Part shown: positions 45,198 to 54,830 of the stretch, one piece after another
Numbering within the stretch: the first letter of the stretch is position 1
Layout of the letters: each line of letters opens with the position of its first letter
Source: Zhouia spongiae
GTDB lineage: Bacteria > Bacteroidota > Bacteroidia > Flavobacteriales > Flavobacteriaceae
Assembly (NCBI RefSeq): GCF_022760175.1
Contig: NZ_CP094326.1
Span: 1,724,804 to 1,788,803 of the forward strand
Reading direction: 5' to 3'
Length of the DNA: 64,000 nt
Translations under genes and position numbers: made by a program
Notes under the pieces: model-generated
What the model saw: only the letters and a program-made list of their open reading frames with translations
Told to the model about the DNA's origin: nothing
Databases searched by the model: none

Positions 45198-46174
45198 TAA
45201 TCTAACGATTGGTTTTCTATAGTAGCAGCTTTTAACATAGCGTCAAATTCGTCCGCAGTTAAACTTCCGTAATAGAAGTTAAGCGGATTGATACGTTCGT
45301 CGTCTTTAAAAACCTCATAATGGAGGTGGGGTGCCTGCGATCTGCCGGTGCTTCCTACAAACCCTATGATATCGCCCCTTTTTACTTTTTGTCCCTTTCT
45401 GACATTGTACTTGCTCAGGTGTGCATAAAGGCTGACATACCCGTAGCCATGATCCAGACGGATGTGTTCTCCATATCCCGAAGACCGGTTGTCGGCTCTG
45501 GTAACGGTACCGTCACCTGTGGCGTAAACCGGAGTTCCTCTCGGCGCGGTAAAGTCCATTCCGTAATGGAACTTCCGTGCTTTGGTAAATGGATCTGACC
45601 GCCATCCGTAACCGGAAGCAATTCGGGTTAGATCTTCATTTTTAACGGGCTGTATGGCCGGTATGGCCAGGAGCAAATCTTCTTTTTCCTTGGCTAACTC
45701 GGTGATTTCATCTAATGACTTGGATTGTACGACCAATCTTTTCTGAAGAACCTCCAGTCGTTTTGTAGTATTGACGATAAGGTCAGAATTGTCAAAACCT
45801 TCTAAATGCTTATATCGGTTTACACCACCAAATCCGGCTTGCCTCTGTTCTTCGGGGATAGGGTTTGCCTCAAAATAGATCCGGTAAATATTATTGTCGC
45901 GTTCTTCTACATTAGCAAGTACATTCTCAATATGCGTAAGCTTGTTGTTTAATATCTGGTAATTCAGTTCAGCGTTTTTCAATTCCCGTTCAAGAGAAAG
46001 TACCCTGGGGGTTTTTACATTGGGAATATAACTTGTGGCAATAAAGAATAAAAAACCAGATAATATCATTCCGGTAATGAATATGGCCACCAACCCCAGC
46101 TTTTTACCTTTCTTAGGTTCAATTCTTCTGTATGAAAGTGTTTCGTGATCGTAATAATATTTTACCTTCGACAT
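45197..46174 (-). CDS. M23 family peptidase (LytM-type), membrane anchored
   Basis: 325 residues. A cytoplasmic start (VKYYYDHETLSYRRIEPKKG) and one membrane helix (residues about 28-48) lead to a periplasmic coiled coil (50-180) and a C-terminal LytM domain. The zinc ligands are visible: the first His and Asp in KFHYGMDFTAPRGTPV, and the HLHYEVFKDD pair near residue 285. It should cut peptidoglycan cross-links. The coiled-coil plus LytM layout is like that of envelope hydrolases and their activators. It forms a two-gene operon with MerR. Confidence 0.94.
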   Translation of the reverse strand: MSKVKYYYDHETLSYRRIEPKKGKKLGLVAIFITGMILSGFLFFIATSYIPNVKTPRVLSLERELKNAELNYQILNNKLTHIENVLANVEERDNNIYRIYFEANPIPEEQRQAGFGGVNRYKHLEGFDNSDLIVNTTKRLEVLQKRLVVQSKSLDEITELAKEKEDLLLAIPAIQPVKNEDLTRIASGYGWRSDPFTKARKFHYGMDFTAPRGTPVYATGDGTVTRADNRSSGYGEHIRLDHGYGYVSLYAHLSKYNVRKGQKVKRGDIIGFVGSTGRSQAPHLHYEVFKDDERINPLNFYYGSLTADEFDAMLKAATIENQSLD

Positions 46175-46233
46175 TAGTTTAAATATTCTATTTTTGCACT
46201 CTAAATGAGAGCGATTGGAATTTAGCTAACGAA

Positions 46234-46265
46234 CAAATATAAAAATTGTTTCGCAGTTGCTCCAA
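46234..46265 (-). promoter_or_regulatory. promoter of the M23-MerR operon
   Basis: TTG (46265-46263), 21 nt, TATATTTG (46241-46234), a perfect -7 box. The leader would be about 55 nt. The site lies in the 115-bp gap shared with divergent alaS. Confidence 0.65.
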
Positions 46266-46289
46266 TTTTTAGAAAAAGTTAAGAGTTTT

Positions 46290-48905
46290 ATGATGCAATC
46301 TCAAGAAATAAGAAAGCAGTTTTTATCGTTTTTTGAAAATAAAAAACATACGATAGTCCCTTCGGCACCGATGGTTATCAAAGACGATCCTACGTTGATG
46401 TTTACCAATGCGGGAATGAATCAGTTTAAAGAATTCTTCCTGGGGAACAAGAAACCTAAAAATACCAGGCTTACAGATACACAAAAGTGTTTAAGGGTAA
46501 GCGGTAAGCACAATGACCTGGAAGAAGTGGGTAAAGATACATACCACCATACCATGTTTGAAATGCTGGGTAACTGGAGTTTCGGGGATTATTTTAAAAA
46601 GGAAGCGATTCAATGGGCCTGGGAACTTTTAACCGAAGTATATAAAATCGATAAGGAGATCTTGTATGTCACGGTATTTGAGGGTGACGATAAAGAAGGG
46701 CTCGGGAAAGATATCGAAGCCTATGATATCTGGAAGCAATACATCAGCGAGGACAGAATCCTTAACGGAAATAAAAAAGACAACTTTTGGGAGATGGGAG
46801 AACAGGGGCCTTGCGGACCTTGTTCGGAAATACATGTAGATATCCGTTCGGCTGAAGAAAAAGCAAAAGTTTCCGGTAAGGAATTGGTAAATCAGGATCA
46901 TCCGGAAGTCATTGAGGTGTGGAACCTTGTATTTATGCAGTTTAACCGTAAAGCAGATAGCTCTCTCGAAGAACTGCCTGCACAGCATGTCGATACCGGG
47001 ATGGGTTTTGAAAGACTTTGCATGGTCTTGCAAGGTAAAAAGAGTAATTACGATACAGATGTATTTACTCCGATCATCAGAGAAATTGAAACTATTACCA
47101 ATTCAAAGTATGGGAAGGATGAGAATACAGATATCGCTATTCGTGTTATAGCAGACCATTTAAGAGCAGTGTCATTTGCAATAGCTGATGGACAGTTGCC
47201 GGGTAATACTGGAGCCGGATATGTGATCCGGCGAATATTAAGGAGGGCTATCCGTTACGGATTTACCTTCCTTAACGAGAAAGATCCGTTTATATATAAG
47301 CTGGTCGATACTTTGGAGAATCAAATGCATGATACGTTCCCGGAGTTACGATCTCAGAAAGGAATCATCGAAAACGTCATAAAAGAAGAGGAGCATTCTT
47401 TCCTCAGAACATTAGATCAGGGATTGCAATTACTCGATAATGTTATAAGCAACAGTAAAAGCAAGATTATTTCGGGTAAGAAGGCGTTCGAACTATACGA
47501 TACCTATGGTTTCCCTATCGACCTTACCGCACTTATTTTAAGTGAAAAGGGATATGACCTGGATACTGAAGGTTTTGAGAACGAATTACAGAAGCAAAAA
47601 GAGCGGTCCAGAAAGGCAACTAAAATAGAAACAGGCGATTGGCATGTGCTGATTGAAGACGACGAAGAGGAGTTTGTGGGGTATGATATGCTACATACCA
47701 AAGTCAAGATCACGCGATACAGAAAGATCACTTCAAAAAAAGAAGGCGAAATGTATCAATTGATTTTCAATCTTACACCATTTTATCCGGAAGGAGGCGG
47801 ACAAGTAGGCGATAAAGGGTACCTGGAGGCTCCTAATGGTGATGTTACATATATTCTGGATACGAAGAAAGAAAATAGCCTGATCGTCCATTTTGTTAAA
47901 AATCTGCCGGATAATCTCGAAGCTGTTTTTGAAGCTGTGGTCGATACGGATTCCCGTAGGAATACTGCGGCTAACCACTCTGCAACACATCTATTGCATC
48001 AGGGGCTACGATCGGTGCTGGGAACGCATGTAGAGCAAAAAGGATCTATGGTCAGTGAAGACTATCTGCGATTCGATTTCTCTCATTTTACAAAGGTCAG
48101 TGCCGAAGAACTAAAGCAGGTAGAGGAATTTGTGAATGCCCGTATCAGAGAACAATTGCCATTGGAGGAAAACAGGAATATACCATACCAGCAGGCAATA
48201 AATGAAGGGGCAGTAGCTTTGTTTGGCGAAAAATATGGCGATACCGTACGTACTATTAAGTTTGGTGAAAGTATGGAACTTTGCGGAGGTACTCATGTTA
48301 AGAATACAGGAGATATATGGCATTTTGTGATTACTTATGAAAGTGCCGTAGCGGCCGGGGTAAGAAGGATTGAAGCTATTTCGGCCGATGGCGCCAAACA
48401 GTATTTCGAAAATCAAAGCGAGGCTTATGATAAAGTACTGGAGGTTTTAAAAACGAAAAACGATCCGGTTAAGGTCATTACATCCTTACAGGAGGAAAAT
48501 GCCGCACTGAAAAAAGAAATCGAATCACTACAGAAAGCCAAGGCCAAAGGACTTAAAAAAGAGCTTCGAAACGGATTGGAAGAAGTAAACGGAGTAAAGT
48601 TTACGGCGCAAAAGATCGACTTGGACCAGGGAGCCTTAAAAGATATGGTATTTGAACTGGGGAATGAGTTTAAGAACCTTTTTGTTTTATTTGCTTCGGA
48701 AAATAACGGAAAAGCATTGCTTACGTGTTATATATCCAAGGAATTGGTGGCAGAAAAAGATCTGAATGCCGGTAAAGTGGTTCGGGAACTCGGGAAGTAT
48801 ATTCAGGGAGGCGGAGGAGGACAACCGTTCTTTGCTACAGCAGGTGGAAAAAATCCTGCGGGTATTCCAGAGGCATTGGAAAAAGTAAAATCATATATTT
48901 TGTAA
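46290..48905 (+). CDS. alaS: alanyl-tRNA synthetase
   Basis: 871 residues from ATG 46290 (a TTG frame 11 codons earlier is rejected; the next codon, 46293, is also ATG). The class II catalytic core is at the N-terminus ([35 protein letters not shown], and motif 2/3 stretches to about residue 240), then the tRNA-binding region, the editing domain with [13 protein letters not shown] and [10 protein letters not shown], and the C-Ala domain ending [15 protein letters not shown]. Length is typical. It is closed by a UUCG-type terminator and followed by the GSCFA gene. Confidence 0.98.
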   Translation: MMQSQEIRKQFLSFFENKKHTIVPSAPMVIKDDPTLMFTNAGMNQFKEFFLGNKKPKNTRLTDTQKCLRVSGKHNDLEEVGKDTYHHTMFEMLGNWSFGDYFKKEAIQWAWELLTEVYKIDKEILYVTVFEGDDKEGLGKDIEAYDIWKQYISEDRILNGNKKDNFWEMGEQGPCGPCSEIHVDIRSAEEKAKVSGKELVNQDHPEVIEVWNLVFMQFNRKADSSLEELPAQHVDTGMGFERLCMVLQGKKSNYDTDVFTPIIREIETITNSKYGKDENTDIAIRVIADHLRAVSFAIADGQLPGNTGAGYVIRRILRRAIRYGFTFLNEKDPFIYKLVDTLENQMHDTFPELRSQKGIIENVIKEEEHSFLRTLDQGLQLLDNVISNSKSKIISGKKAFELYDTYGFPIDLTALILSEKGYDLDTEGFENELQKQKERSRKATKIETGDWHVLIEDDEEEFVGYDMLHTKVKITRYRKITSKKEGEMYQLIFNLTPFYPEGGGQVGDKGYLEAPNGDVTYILDTKKENSLIVHFVKNLPDNLEAVFEAVVDTDSRRNTAANHSATHLLHQGLRSVLGTHVEQKGSMVSEDYLRFDFSHFTKVSAEELKQVEEFVNARIREQLPLEENRNIPYQQAINEGAVALFGEKYGDTVRTIKFGESMELCGGTHVKNTGDIWHFVITYESAVAAGVRRIEAISADGAKQYFENQSEAYDKVLEVLKTKNDPVKVITSLQEENAALKKEIESLQKAKAKGLKKELRNGLEEVNGVKFTAQKIDLDQGALKDMVFELGNEFKNLFVLFASENNGKALLTCYISKELVAEKDLNAGKVVRELGKYIQGGGGGQPFFATAGGKNPAGIPEALEKVKSYIL

Positions 48906-48911
48906 TTTAGT

Positions 48912-48935
48912 ATTCCCGCTTCGGCGGGAATTTTT
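48912..48935 (+). terminator. UUCG-tetraloop terminator after alaS
   Basis: ATTCCCGC-TTCG-GCGGGAAT followed by TTTT, 6 bp beyond the alaS stop. The following gene begins only a few bases later, so some read-through is likely. Confidence 0.85.
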
Positions 48936-48941
48936 ATTATT

Positions 48942-49889
48942 ATGCTGTTACAGACTCACATACCGCTTTATCCTGAAAAAAATCAGATCAGTTACGATAA
49001 ACGGATCTTGATGCTGGGATCCTGTTTTGTTGAAAATATAGGTGAAAAGCTGAAGTACTTTAAATTTTCTGTCCAGGTAAATCCGTTTGGTATTTTATTT
49101 CATCCTAAGGCAATCCTGAATCTTCTCGAAAGGGCAGAGCAAAAAAGGTCATATACTGAAAATGATATTTTCTTCTTAAATGAAAGATGGCATTCTTATG
49201 AGGCGCACTCCGATTTAAGCGGTTTGTCAAAGCAAGAGGTATTAGAGGGGCTGAATAAAGCGTTACAGCTTACTTTAAGCAGCTTGAGTTGTGCAGATTT
49301 CATAGTGATAACGAGTGGTACGGCCTGGGCTTACCAGTTAAAGAATGCAGAAAGGGTAGTGGCTAATTGTCATAAAGTCCCCCAAAACGAATTTGATAAG
49401 GTCTTGTGGCCGGTAGAGCAATTGGAAGATTGTTATAAGAAGATCCTGAAACTCATAAAACGAATAAATCCAAACGTCCGGATAGTCTTTACGGTTTCTC
49501 CTGTACGACATTTAAAAGATGGTTTTGTAGAAAACCAGCAAAGCAAGGCGCATTTAATGACGGCAACTCATTTGACAATTTCTGCTGCGGAGCAGTCTTT
49601 TTATTTTCCTGCGTATGAGATTATGATGGATGAACTGCGCGACTATAGGTTTTATACCGACGATATGGTGCATCCAAACGCTATGGCTGTAAGTTATATA
49701 TGGGAAAAATTTAAAAAAGTATGGGTTGATCCCAAATCATATCAGTTAATGGATGAAATAGATAAAATTCAGAAAGGGTTGAATCATAAACCATTCAATC
49801 CCGATTCTGGGCAGCATCGAAGTTTTAGAAGGAAGCTCCAGCACAGGATAGACCGGATTAAAGAACAATACCCTGAGATGGTTTTTTGA
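48942..49889 (+). CDS. GSCFA domain protein
   Basis: 315 residues. The name motif is seen as LMLGSCFVENIGEKLKYF near residue 25. The fold is SGNH-hydrolase like: after GSCF come NPFGILFHP, ITSGTAWAYQL (around residue 125), FTVSPVRHLKDG and a late DDMVHPNAMAVSYIW block with His. No signal peptide. It may be an esterase acting on a glycan or lipid but no substrate is known. It directly follows the alaS terminator and is 74 bp before the next gene. Confidence 0.92.
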   Translation: MLLQTHIPLYPEKNQISYDKRILMLGSCFVENIGEKLKYFKFSVQVNPFGILFHPKAILNLLERAEQKRSYTENDIFFLNERWHSYEAHSDLSGLSKQEVLEGLNKALQLTLSSLSCADFIVITSGTAWAYQLKNAERVVANCHKVPQNEFDKVLWPVEQLEDCYKKILKLIKRINPNVRIVFTVSPVRHLKDGFVENQQSKAHLMTATHLTISAAEQSFYFPAYEIMMDELRDYRFYTDDMVHPNAMAVSYIWEKFKKVWVDPKSYQLMDEIDKIQKGLNHKPFNPDSGQHRSFRRKLQHRIDRIKEQYPEMVF

Positions 49890-49963
49890 TAAAGGTGTTT
49901 TCTTTCAGGAAAAACAGGGTTTTTATTCCTTTGATGATTAAATTTATAGGAAAATTGATCCTT

Positions 49964-51304
49964 ATGAAAAAAATTGTGTTTCTCCTGAGTTTATTGTTCG
50001 TATGTACATTAACAGCGCAATCTGTAAAGCTGGCTGAACTCGATAGCCTTTTTGATCATTATGAGCAGCACCAGGCTTTTTTTGGGAATGTATTGATAAA
50101 GGACCATGGAGAGGTTCTTTACAATCGATCGGTAGGATATCAGAACTTAGAAAATAACAAGAAAAATACACTTAATACGTTATTCTTAATAGGTTCTATA
50201 ACCAAAACATATACAGCCACTCTTATTTTACAATTAGCAGAAGAGAATAAGTTAAACCTGTCTGATAAGCTGGCCAAGTATTATCCGGGTATCCCCAATG
50301 CAGATAAAATAGATGTAGAAATGCTTCTGAGGCATCGATCCGGTTTGTTTAACTACACGAATGAGGAAGGGTTTATCGAAAATGTAAGTCAACCGGTTTC
50401 TAAAGAAGCTTTTTTAACTAAAGTTAAAGGGTACGAAACCGTTTTTGAACCTGATGCCCGGTACGAGTATAGCAATACCAATTATATGCTGTTAGGGTAC
50501 ATTATAGAAGACGCTTCGGGGAATAGTTATAAAAAGCAGTTGGAGGAGGGAATCCTGAGAAAACTGCAATTAAAAAACACGTATCTGGGAAGGCCTGTGG
50601 ATAATAGGTATTTTGCCAAATCCTATCTCCGTAAAGGTGATAAGTGGGAGCCTACAATGCCTGAATGGAATACTGACTGGGCATGGTCGGCAGGGGCTTT
50701 GGCTGCTACACTTGAAGATTTAGCAGTGTTTTATGAAGCTCTTTTCTCAGGGAAGTTAATAACTCAGGAAAGTTTAGAAAAAATGCTCGACATAAAGGAA
50801 GGATATGGTTTGGGAATAGCGAGTTTTCCTTTTAACGATAAGAAGTTATACGGGCATACAGGAGGAATAGAAAGTTATAGATCTACAGTTGGGTACAACA
50901 GGGAAGATGGACTTTTGTTAGTTCAGTTCGTCAACGCGACGAATTATTTTAATCCTAATGACATATCAGTACAATTGCTCAATGCAGTGTATGGAAAGCC
51001 ATTGGAGTTCGCTGATTTTTCAAGAACTCCGGTAGAAGTTGCTGAAACTGTCTTAAAAACGTATGAAGGAATATATGGTAATCCGGAATTCCCGCTGGAT
51101 ATAAAAGTGTTTGTAAAAGACAGGGAGTTATACGGACAGGCTACAGGGCAGGGTGCTTTTCCGCTTACGCCGTATTCCGATACCGAATATGAGTTTAAAC
51201 AGGCGGGAATCAAGATGTCGTTCTATAAAAAAAACGGAAAGCAACTGTTCCTTTTTAAACAAGGGAATTTAAAATATGATTTTATCAGGCAAGAGGATAA
51301 CTGA
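49964..51304 (+). CDS. beta-lactamase-fold serine hydrolase, exported
   Basis: 446 residues from ATG 49964, giving a clean signal peptide (KKIVFLLSLLFVCTLTAQ). A frame open from 49886 overlaps the GSCFA gene and lacks this. The class C beta-lactamase/DD-peptidase motifs are present: SITKTY (SxxK, near residue 71), YSNTNY (YxN) and GHTGGIES (HTG in place of KTG). The last 110 residues form a separate beta-rich domain (YEGIYGNPEFPLDIKVFVKD and on) like the DUF3471 tail of peptidases. It is likely a peptidase or esterase, not an antibiotic resistance enzyme. A perfect palindrome follows. Confidence 0.92.
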   Translation: MKKIVFLLSLLFVCTLTAQSVKLAELDSLFDHYEQHQAFFGNVLIKDHGEVLYNRSVGYQNLENNKKNTLNTLFLIGSITKTYTATLILQLAEENKLNLSDKLAKYYPGIPNADKIDVEMLLRHRSGLFNYTNEEGFIENVSQPVSKEAFLTKVKGYETVFEPDARYEYSNTNYMLLGYIIEDASGNSYKKQLEEGILRKLQLKNTYLGRPVDNRYFAKSYLRKGDKWEPTMPEWNTDWAWSAGALAATLEDLAVFYEALFSGKLITQESLEKMLDIKEGYGLGIASFPFNDKKLYGHTGGIESYRSTVGYNREDGLLLVQFVNATNYFNPNDISVQLLNAVYGKPLEFADFSRTPVEVAETVLKTYEGIYGNPEFPLDIKVFVKDRELYGQATGQGAFPLTPYSDTEYEFKQAGIKMSFYKKNGKQLFLFKQGNLKYDFIRQEDN

Positions 51305-51326
51305 TGCTTTTTACTTGATAAATTTC

Positions 51327-51359
51327 AGACCTTCCAGGTTTTCAAAACCTGGAAGGTCT
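51327..51359. terminator. perfect 16-bp palindrome between convergent genes
   Basis: AGACCTTCCAGGTTTT and its complement face each other around one C. It can end both the serine hydrolase and the sulfatase transcripts. Similar palindromes are common in Bacteroidota intergenic space, in my experience. Confidence 0.75.
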
Positions 51360-51389
51360 CTTATTCAAAAAGACTTTATGATTCAAGGT

Positions 51390-52844
51390 TTATTCTTCCG
51401 TTTTTACACGGCCAGGTTCCCTGTTTTCAGAACCTTTGATGCCTGTTAGGTTATCGCCTAATTCTTCTCTTTTTTTATCTGCTAAAGCAGTGATTTTCTT
51501 TACAATATCGGGGTGTTTATCTGCTACGTTTATCGATTCTATAGAATCATTAGCCAGATGATACAACTCGATCTCTTCCATGTCTACAAATCTATATGCT
51601 CCCGGAAGACCATCTTTGCCAGGTTCTTGTCCCTCCATAGTACGATATCTGTGAGGGAAGTATAATTTCCAGTCTTTGTAACGAACACCAAAGAGTTCGT
51701 TCACCCGGTAATAAAAATAAAAGGCTTCATGCGGCGTTTCCGTAGTTTCACCGGTTAGTACGTCCCATACATTTTTTCCGTCGATTTCCTTTTCAGGCAG
51801 GCTGCTGTTTGTAACCGATGCTACTGTTGGAAGTATATCGATGGCCATTACAGGAGTGCTGATAGTTTTATTGGCCGGTAATTTACCCGGATACCAGGCG
51901 ATAAAAGGTTCTCTCTGGCCTCCTTCCCAGGCTGTGCCCTTTCCTTCCCTAAACGGATCTGCAGACCCGGCATGATTGCCGTAAGCAAGCCATGGTCCGT
52001 TATCAGAGGTGAAAATTACAAGGGTATTTTTATCGAGTTTGTTTTTCTTCAGCGTTTCAATAATCTGGCCCACACTCCAGTCGATCTCCATAATAACGTC
52101 CCCGTAAAGTCCGCGTTCAGATTTACCTTTAAATTTATCAGAAACAAAAAGAGGTACGTGCGGCTGCGGGTGGGCTACATATAAAAAGAAAGGCTTGTCC
52201 TTGTTTTTGTCTATAAAAGAAACTGCTCTTTCGGTAATTTGGGTTGTAAGTTGAGACTGGTCGGTAAGCGTGTCGATTACTTTTTCATTTTCATAAAGCG
52301 GGAGCGGCCCGAAATTAAATACAGGCCCCTGCTGAGGGTGTAATGGCCACATGTCGTTCGAATAAGGAATTCCGAAGTAGTCGTCAAAACCTTGTTTGTT
52401 TGGCATAAAATCAGGGTGGTCTCCCAAATGCCATTTTCCATATATGGCGGTGGCGTACCCTTGTTGTTTTAACATGTCGGCAATAGTTGTTTCATCAGGG
52501 TTAAGTCCTGTTTGTGCATCAGGCATAAAGGCGTTATGAATGCCGATCCTGTTTGGGTAACATCCGGTCAGAAGCCCGGCCCTTGATGCGGAACAAACAG
52601 CCTGAGCTGAATAGAAACTGGTAAGTTTTACCCCTTCCAAAGCCATTTGGTCAAGGTGGGGAGTTTTAATGCCAGGGGCTCCGAAACAACCTACATCCTC
52701 ATATCCCTGATCGTCTGTAAATACAATTACAATATTGGGCTGCCTGTTTGCTGCTGATACTTCTTCTGTCTTTTCTTGTTTTTCATTTTTACATGAGAAA
52801 AGGAATATGGAACATAGAATTCCAAAAGAGACTTTTTTAATCAT
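51390..52844 (-). CDS. arylsulfatase-type sulfatase (lipoprotein)
   Basis: 484 residues. Lipoprotein signal (IKKVSFGILCSIFLFSC, Cys near residue 18). The alkaline-phosphatase fold of the sulfatase family is shown by the metal residues in IVFTDDQGYEDVGCFG (near residue 44) and the active-site motif VCSASRAGLLTG, in which Cys84 would be changed to formylglycine (CxAxR form). YGKWHLGDHPDFMP and TSDNGPWLAYGNHAG give further active-site residues. It likely removes sulfate esters from a polysaccharide or other substrate. No sulfatase-maturing enzyme is in the window. It lies 24 bp downstream of the aromatic amino acid hydroxylase gene on the same strand. Confidence 0.95.
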   Translation of the reverse strand: MIKKVSFGILCSIFLFSCKNEKQEKTEEVSAANRQPNIVIVFTDDQGYEDVGCFGAPGIKTPHLDQMALEGVKLTSFYSAQAVCSASRAGLLTGCYPNRIGIHNAFMPDAQTGLNPDETTIADMLKQQGYATAIYGKWHLGDHPDFMPNKQGFDDYFGIPYSNDMWPLHPQQGPVFNFGPLPLYENEKVIDTLTDQSQLTTQITERAVSFIDKNKDKPFFLYVAHPQPHVPLFVSDKFKGKSERGLYGDVIMEIDWSVGQIIETLKKNKLDKNTLVIFTSDNGPWLAYGNHAGSADPFREGKGTAWEGGQREPFIAWYPGKLPANKTISTPVMAIDILPTVASVTNSSLPEKEIDGKNVWDVLTGETTETPHEAFYFYYRVNELFGVRYKDWKLYFPHRYRTMEGQEPGKDGLPGAYRFVDMEEIELYHLANDSIESINVADKHPDIVKKITALADKKREELGDNLTGIKGSENREPGRVKTEE

Positions 52845-52868
52845 GAAATTAGGTTTAACGCCCTAAAT

Positions 52869-54626
52869 TTAATGAATTAATTCTGAATTGATCAAAGAAA
52901 TCCCGCCGTCTATAAGGTGGCCTACTTCAGGTCGGGTTTGCTTAACAATTTCCAGGTGGTCTAAAATCTCCTGAGCAAAATCATCGTCGTGATTGTTTGC
53001 CGCCAGTTCATAAAGTTCTATGGGAAGCAGCCAGTCACTTGGATGATGGGCTACGATTTGCTCGAAAACTTTATGTCGGGAGATGGTTCTGTTTTTTCCG
53101 TCTCTGTAATCCCTGACCTGTTGGTATAGTTTTTCGAGTTCGATGCGGCTGGCCGACTTTTTTGGTTTGATGGTTTGTTCTGATGGAACATGGGTGATAA
53201 GGTCGAAACTATTTACATCGGCGGGTCCCGAAAAAGCAGAAACTACCTCTTTTCCGATCGCCATATCATAGATTCCCCACTCTGGCTTGAACAATATTTC
53301 ATCATCGTAAGTAACAGTACAGTCCTTTAAGCTGATAAGGATGATTTTTCCTTGCAGGTTGCGTTTTCCGGTAATGATTTCGCCTTCCACCTTTATATGG
53401 CCTTCAAAATCAAAAACAACCCGTTGTCCTTCATAAATATTGTATGCTTTTAAGTCGCGGGGGCTCATATCTTCAATCGCCAGGTTGATGCCTTTTAGCT
53501 TCCCGATGGGGCTGCCGAACCCTTCGGTGTGGTATGTGGTTCCGTGTCCGACCAATTCTTTCTCTCTGTATGCCAGTGCCGTTTTTCCTGTTGTTTGAAC
53601 ATAAACCGGTTTGCCTTCATGTGCAATGACCTTACTGAATACACCGGATATTTGAATACCGGTACTGAGTTCGGTAGTTCCGAGTGCTTTAGAGTAGATA
53701 AGCTTGTTGAGCCCGTCTAGGCCCCCTCTTCTTAAGGCCATTTTGTTGGCAAATTCTTCAAGGACAAGACTCAGATGAGCAAAATCAGGGGTAACATACA
53801 GTTGAGGTTGAGGTTTGGTGATGTCAAATCCCTGATAGGCAGCTTCGATGGTATATGGAAGTTTTTTTACCTGATCGGTCATACACCACGCGCTTTCTCC
53901 GATGGAGGAAAGCAGTCCTGCTCCGTATATTTTGGGGTTGTCGGGTTCTCCGATTAAACCATATTCAACGGTCCACCAGTGTAAGTTTCTGATAAGTGCC
54001 ATTTCACTTGGTTCGCCCATGTTTTCCTGGAGGAAATCAATGTGTTTTTCTGCTTTTTCTATCGCTTCTTCAGGGGTGCCTTCAGCTTCTTTTATTATTG
54101 AAAGATGTCTGATAGCTTCGTACATTTCGTAGTCTTTGGCACTTGATATGGCCTTGGCACCAATCTCACCAAACCGACGGAGGTATTCAGCATATTCGGG
54201 GTTGGCAATAATAGGAGCATGTCCGGCACCTTCGTGAATGATATCAGGAGCCGGTGTGTATTCTATATGTTCCAGCTGACGGATATCAGAAGCAATGACG
54301 AGAACATTATACGCCTGGAACTCCATAAACGCATTAGGGGGGATGAATCCGTCTACCGCAACAGCCGCCCAGCCAATTTCCTTTAATATCCGGTTCATGC
54401 CATACATGCTCGGAATATGATCGATGGAAATTCCTGTTTGTTTTAACCCGTCTATATACGATTCGTGGGCAACCTTACTCAGGTAATCTACATTTTTACG
54501 CATTACATACCTCCAGACGGCCTGGTTAACAGGTGAATAGTCATCGTAATGCTGAGGCTTGATAAACTGTTTTAGGTGCCCGGGAAGCCTGTCTAGTAAA
54601 GGATTGCTGGTGTATGCGGTATCCAT
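52869..54626 (-). CDS. phhA: biopterin-dependent aromatic amino acid hydroxylase (phenylalanine 4-monooxygenase type)
   Basis: 585 residues. The catalytic domain is in the first 300 residues: the iron-binding HEGAGHAP (His131, His136) and WWTVEYGLIGE (Glu221) are intact. There is an extra 40-residue helical stretch between them (EEAIEKAEKHIDFLQENM). The rest (about 300-585) is an extension: strand-rich VVFDFEGHIKVEGEIITGKR and a helical tail. The extension is normal for flavobacterial members but much longer than the 260-300 residues of proteobacterial PhhA. It should turn Phe into Tyr with tetrahydrobiopterin. It has its own promoter and lies upstream of the sulfatase gene. Confidence 0.92.
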   Translation of the reverse strand: MDTAYTSNPLLDRLPGHLKQFIKPQHYDDYSPVNQAVWRYVMRKNVDYLSKVAHESYIDGLKQTGISIDHIPSMYGMNRILKEIGWAAVAVDGFIPPNAFMEFQAYNVLVIASDIRQLEHIEYTPAPDIIHEGAGHAPIIANPEYAEYLRRFGEIGAKAISSAKDYEMYEAIRHLSIIKEAEGTPEEAIEKAEKHIDFLQENMGEPSEMALIRNLHWWTVEYGLIGEPDNPKIYGAGLLSSIGESAWCMTDQVKKLPYTIEAAYQGFDITKPQPQLYVTPDFAHLSLVLEEFANKMALRRGGLDGLNKLIYSKALGTTELSTGIQISGVFSKVIAHEGKPVYVQTTGKTALAYREKELVGHGTTYHTEGFGSPIGKLKGINLAIEDMSPRDLKAYNIYEGQRVVFDFEGHIKVEGEIITGKRNLQGKIILISLKDCTVTYDDEILFKPEWGIYDMAIGKEVVSAFSGPADVNSFDLITHVPSEQTIKPKKSASRIELEKLYQQVRDYRDGKNRTISRHKVFEQIVAHHPSDWLLPIELYELAANNHDDDFAQEILDHLEIVKQTRPEVGHLIDGGISLINSELIH

Positions 54627-54653
54627 AATACGTTTTTAGTGTTTGTGTTGTTG

Positions 54654-54682
54654 TAAAGTTACAAAACCTAACCGAAACACAA
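54654..54682 (-). promoter_or_regulatory. candidate promoter of the hydroxylase gene
   Basis: TTG (54682-54680), 18 nt, TAACTTTA (54661-54654, one mismatch). About 27 nt before the ATG. Confidence 0.6.
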
Positions 54683-54710
54683 TCTTAAATTACAGATAAC
54701 AGAAGAAGAT

Positions 54711-54827
54711 AAAAGAGGGCGTCCAAAAAGTATTTCAACCCCTCCATAATTTGCGTATTTGAGAATAGTTCTCCGATACCTACCCGAATAAAAAAGAGGG
54801 TGTCTTGACTTTTTAGACACCCTCTTG
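54711..54827. repeat. R1-type intergenic hairpin repeat, copy 3, including a terminator
   Basis: The left end AAAAGAGGGCGTCCAAAAAG (54711-54730) is an inverted version of the right end CTTTTTAGACACCCTCTT. The right part also contains a perfect 11-bp hairpin, AAGAGGGTGTC / GACACCCTCTT (54794-54826), that can end the DUF4136 gene transcript on the minus strand. Confidence 0.7.
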
Positions 54828-54830
54828 TAA

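Noticed and set aside
49886-51304. Long reading of the serine hydrolase overlapping the GSCFA gene
   Set aside because: The extra 26 residues precede a clean signal peptide starting at 49964, so the longer form would disrupt export.
49964-51304. Beta-lactamase (antibiotic resistance) call for the serine hydrolase
   Set aside because: The third motif is HTG and there is a DUF3471-like tail; this is typical of peptidases or esterases of this fold.
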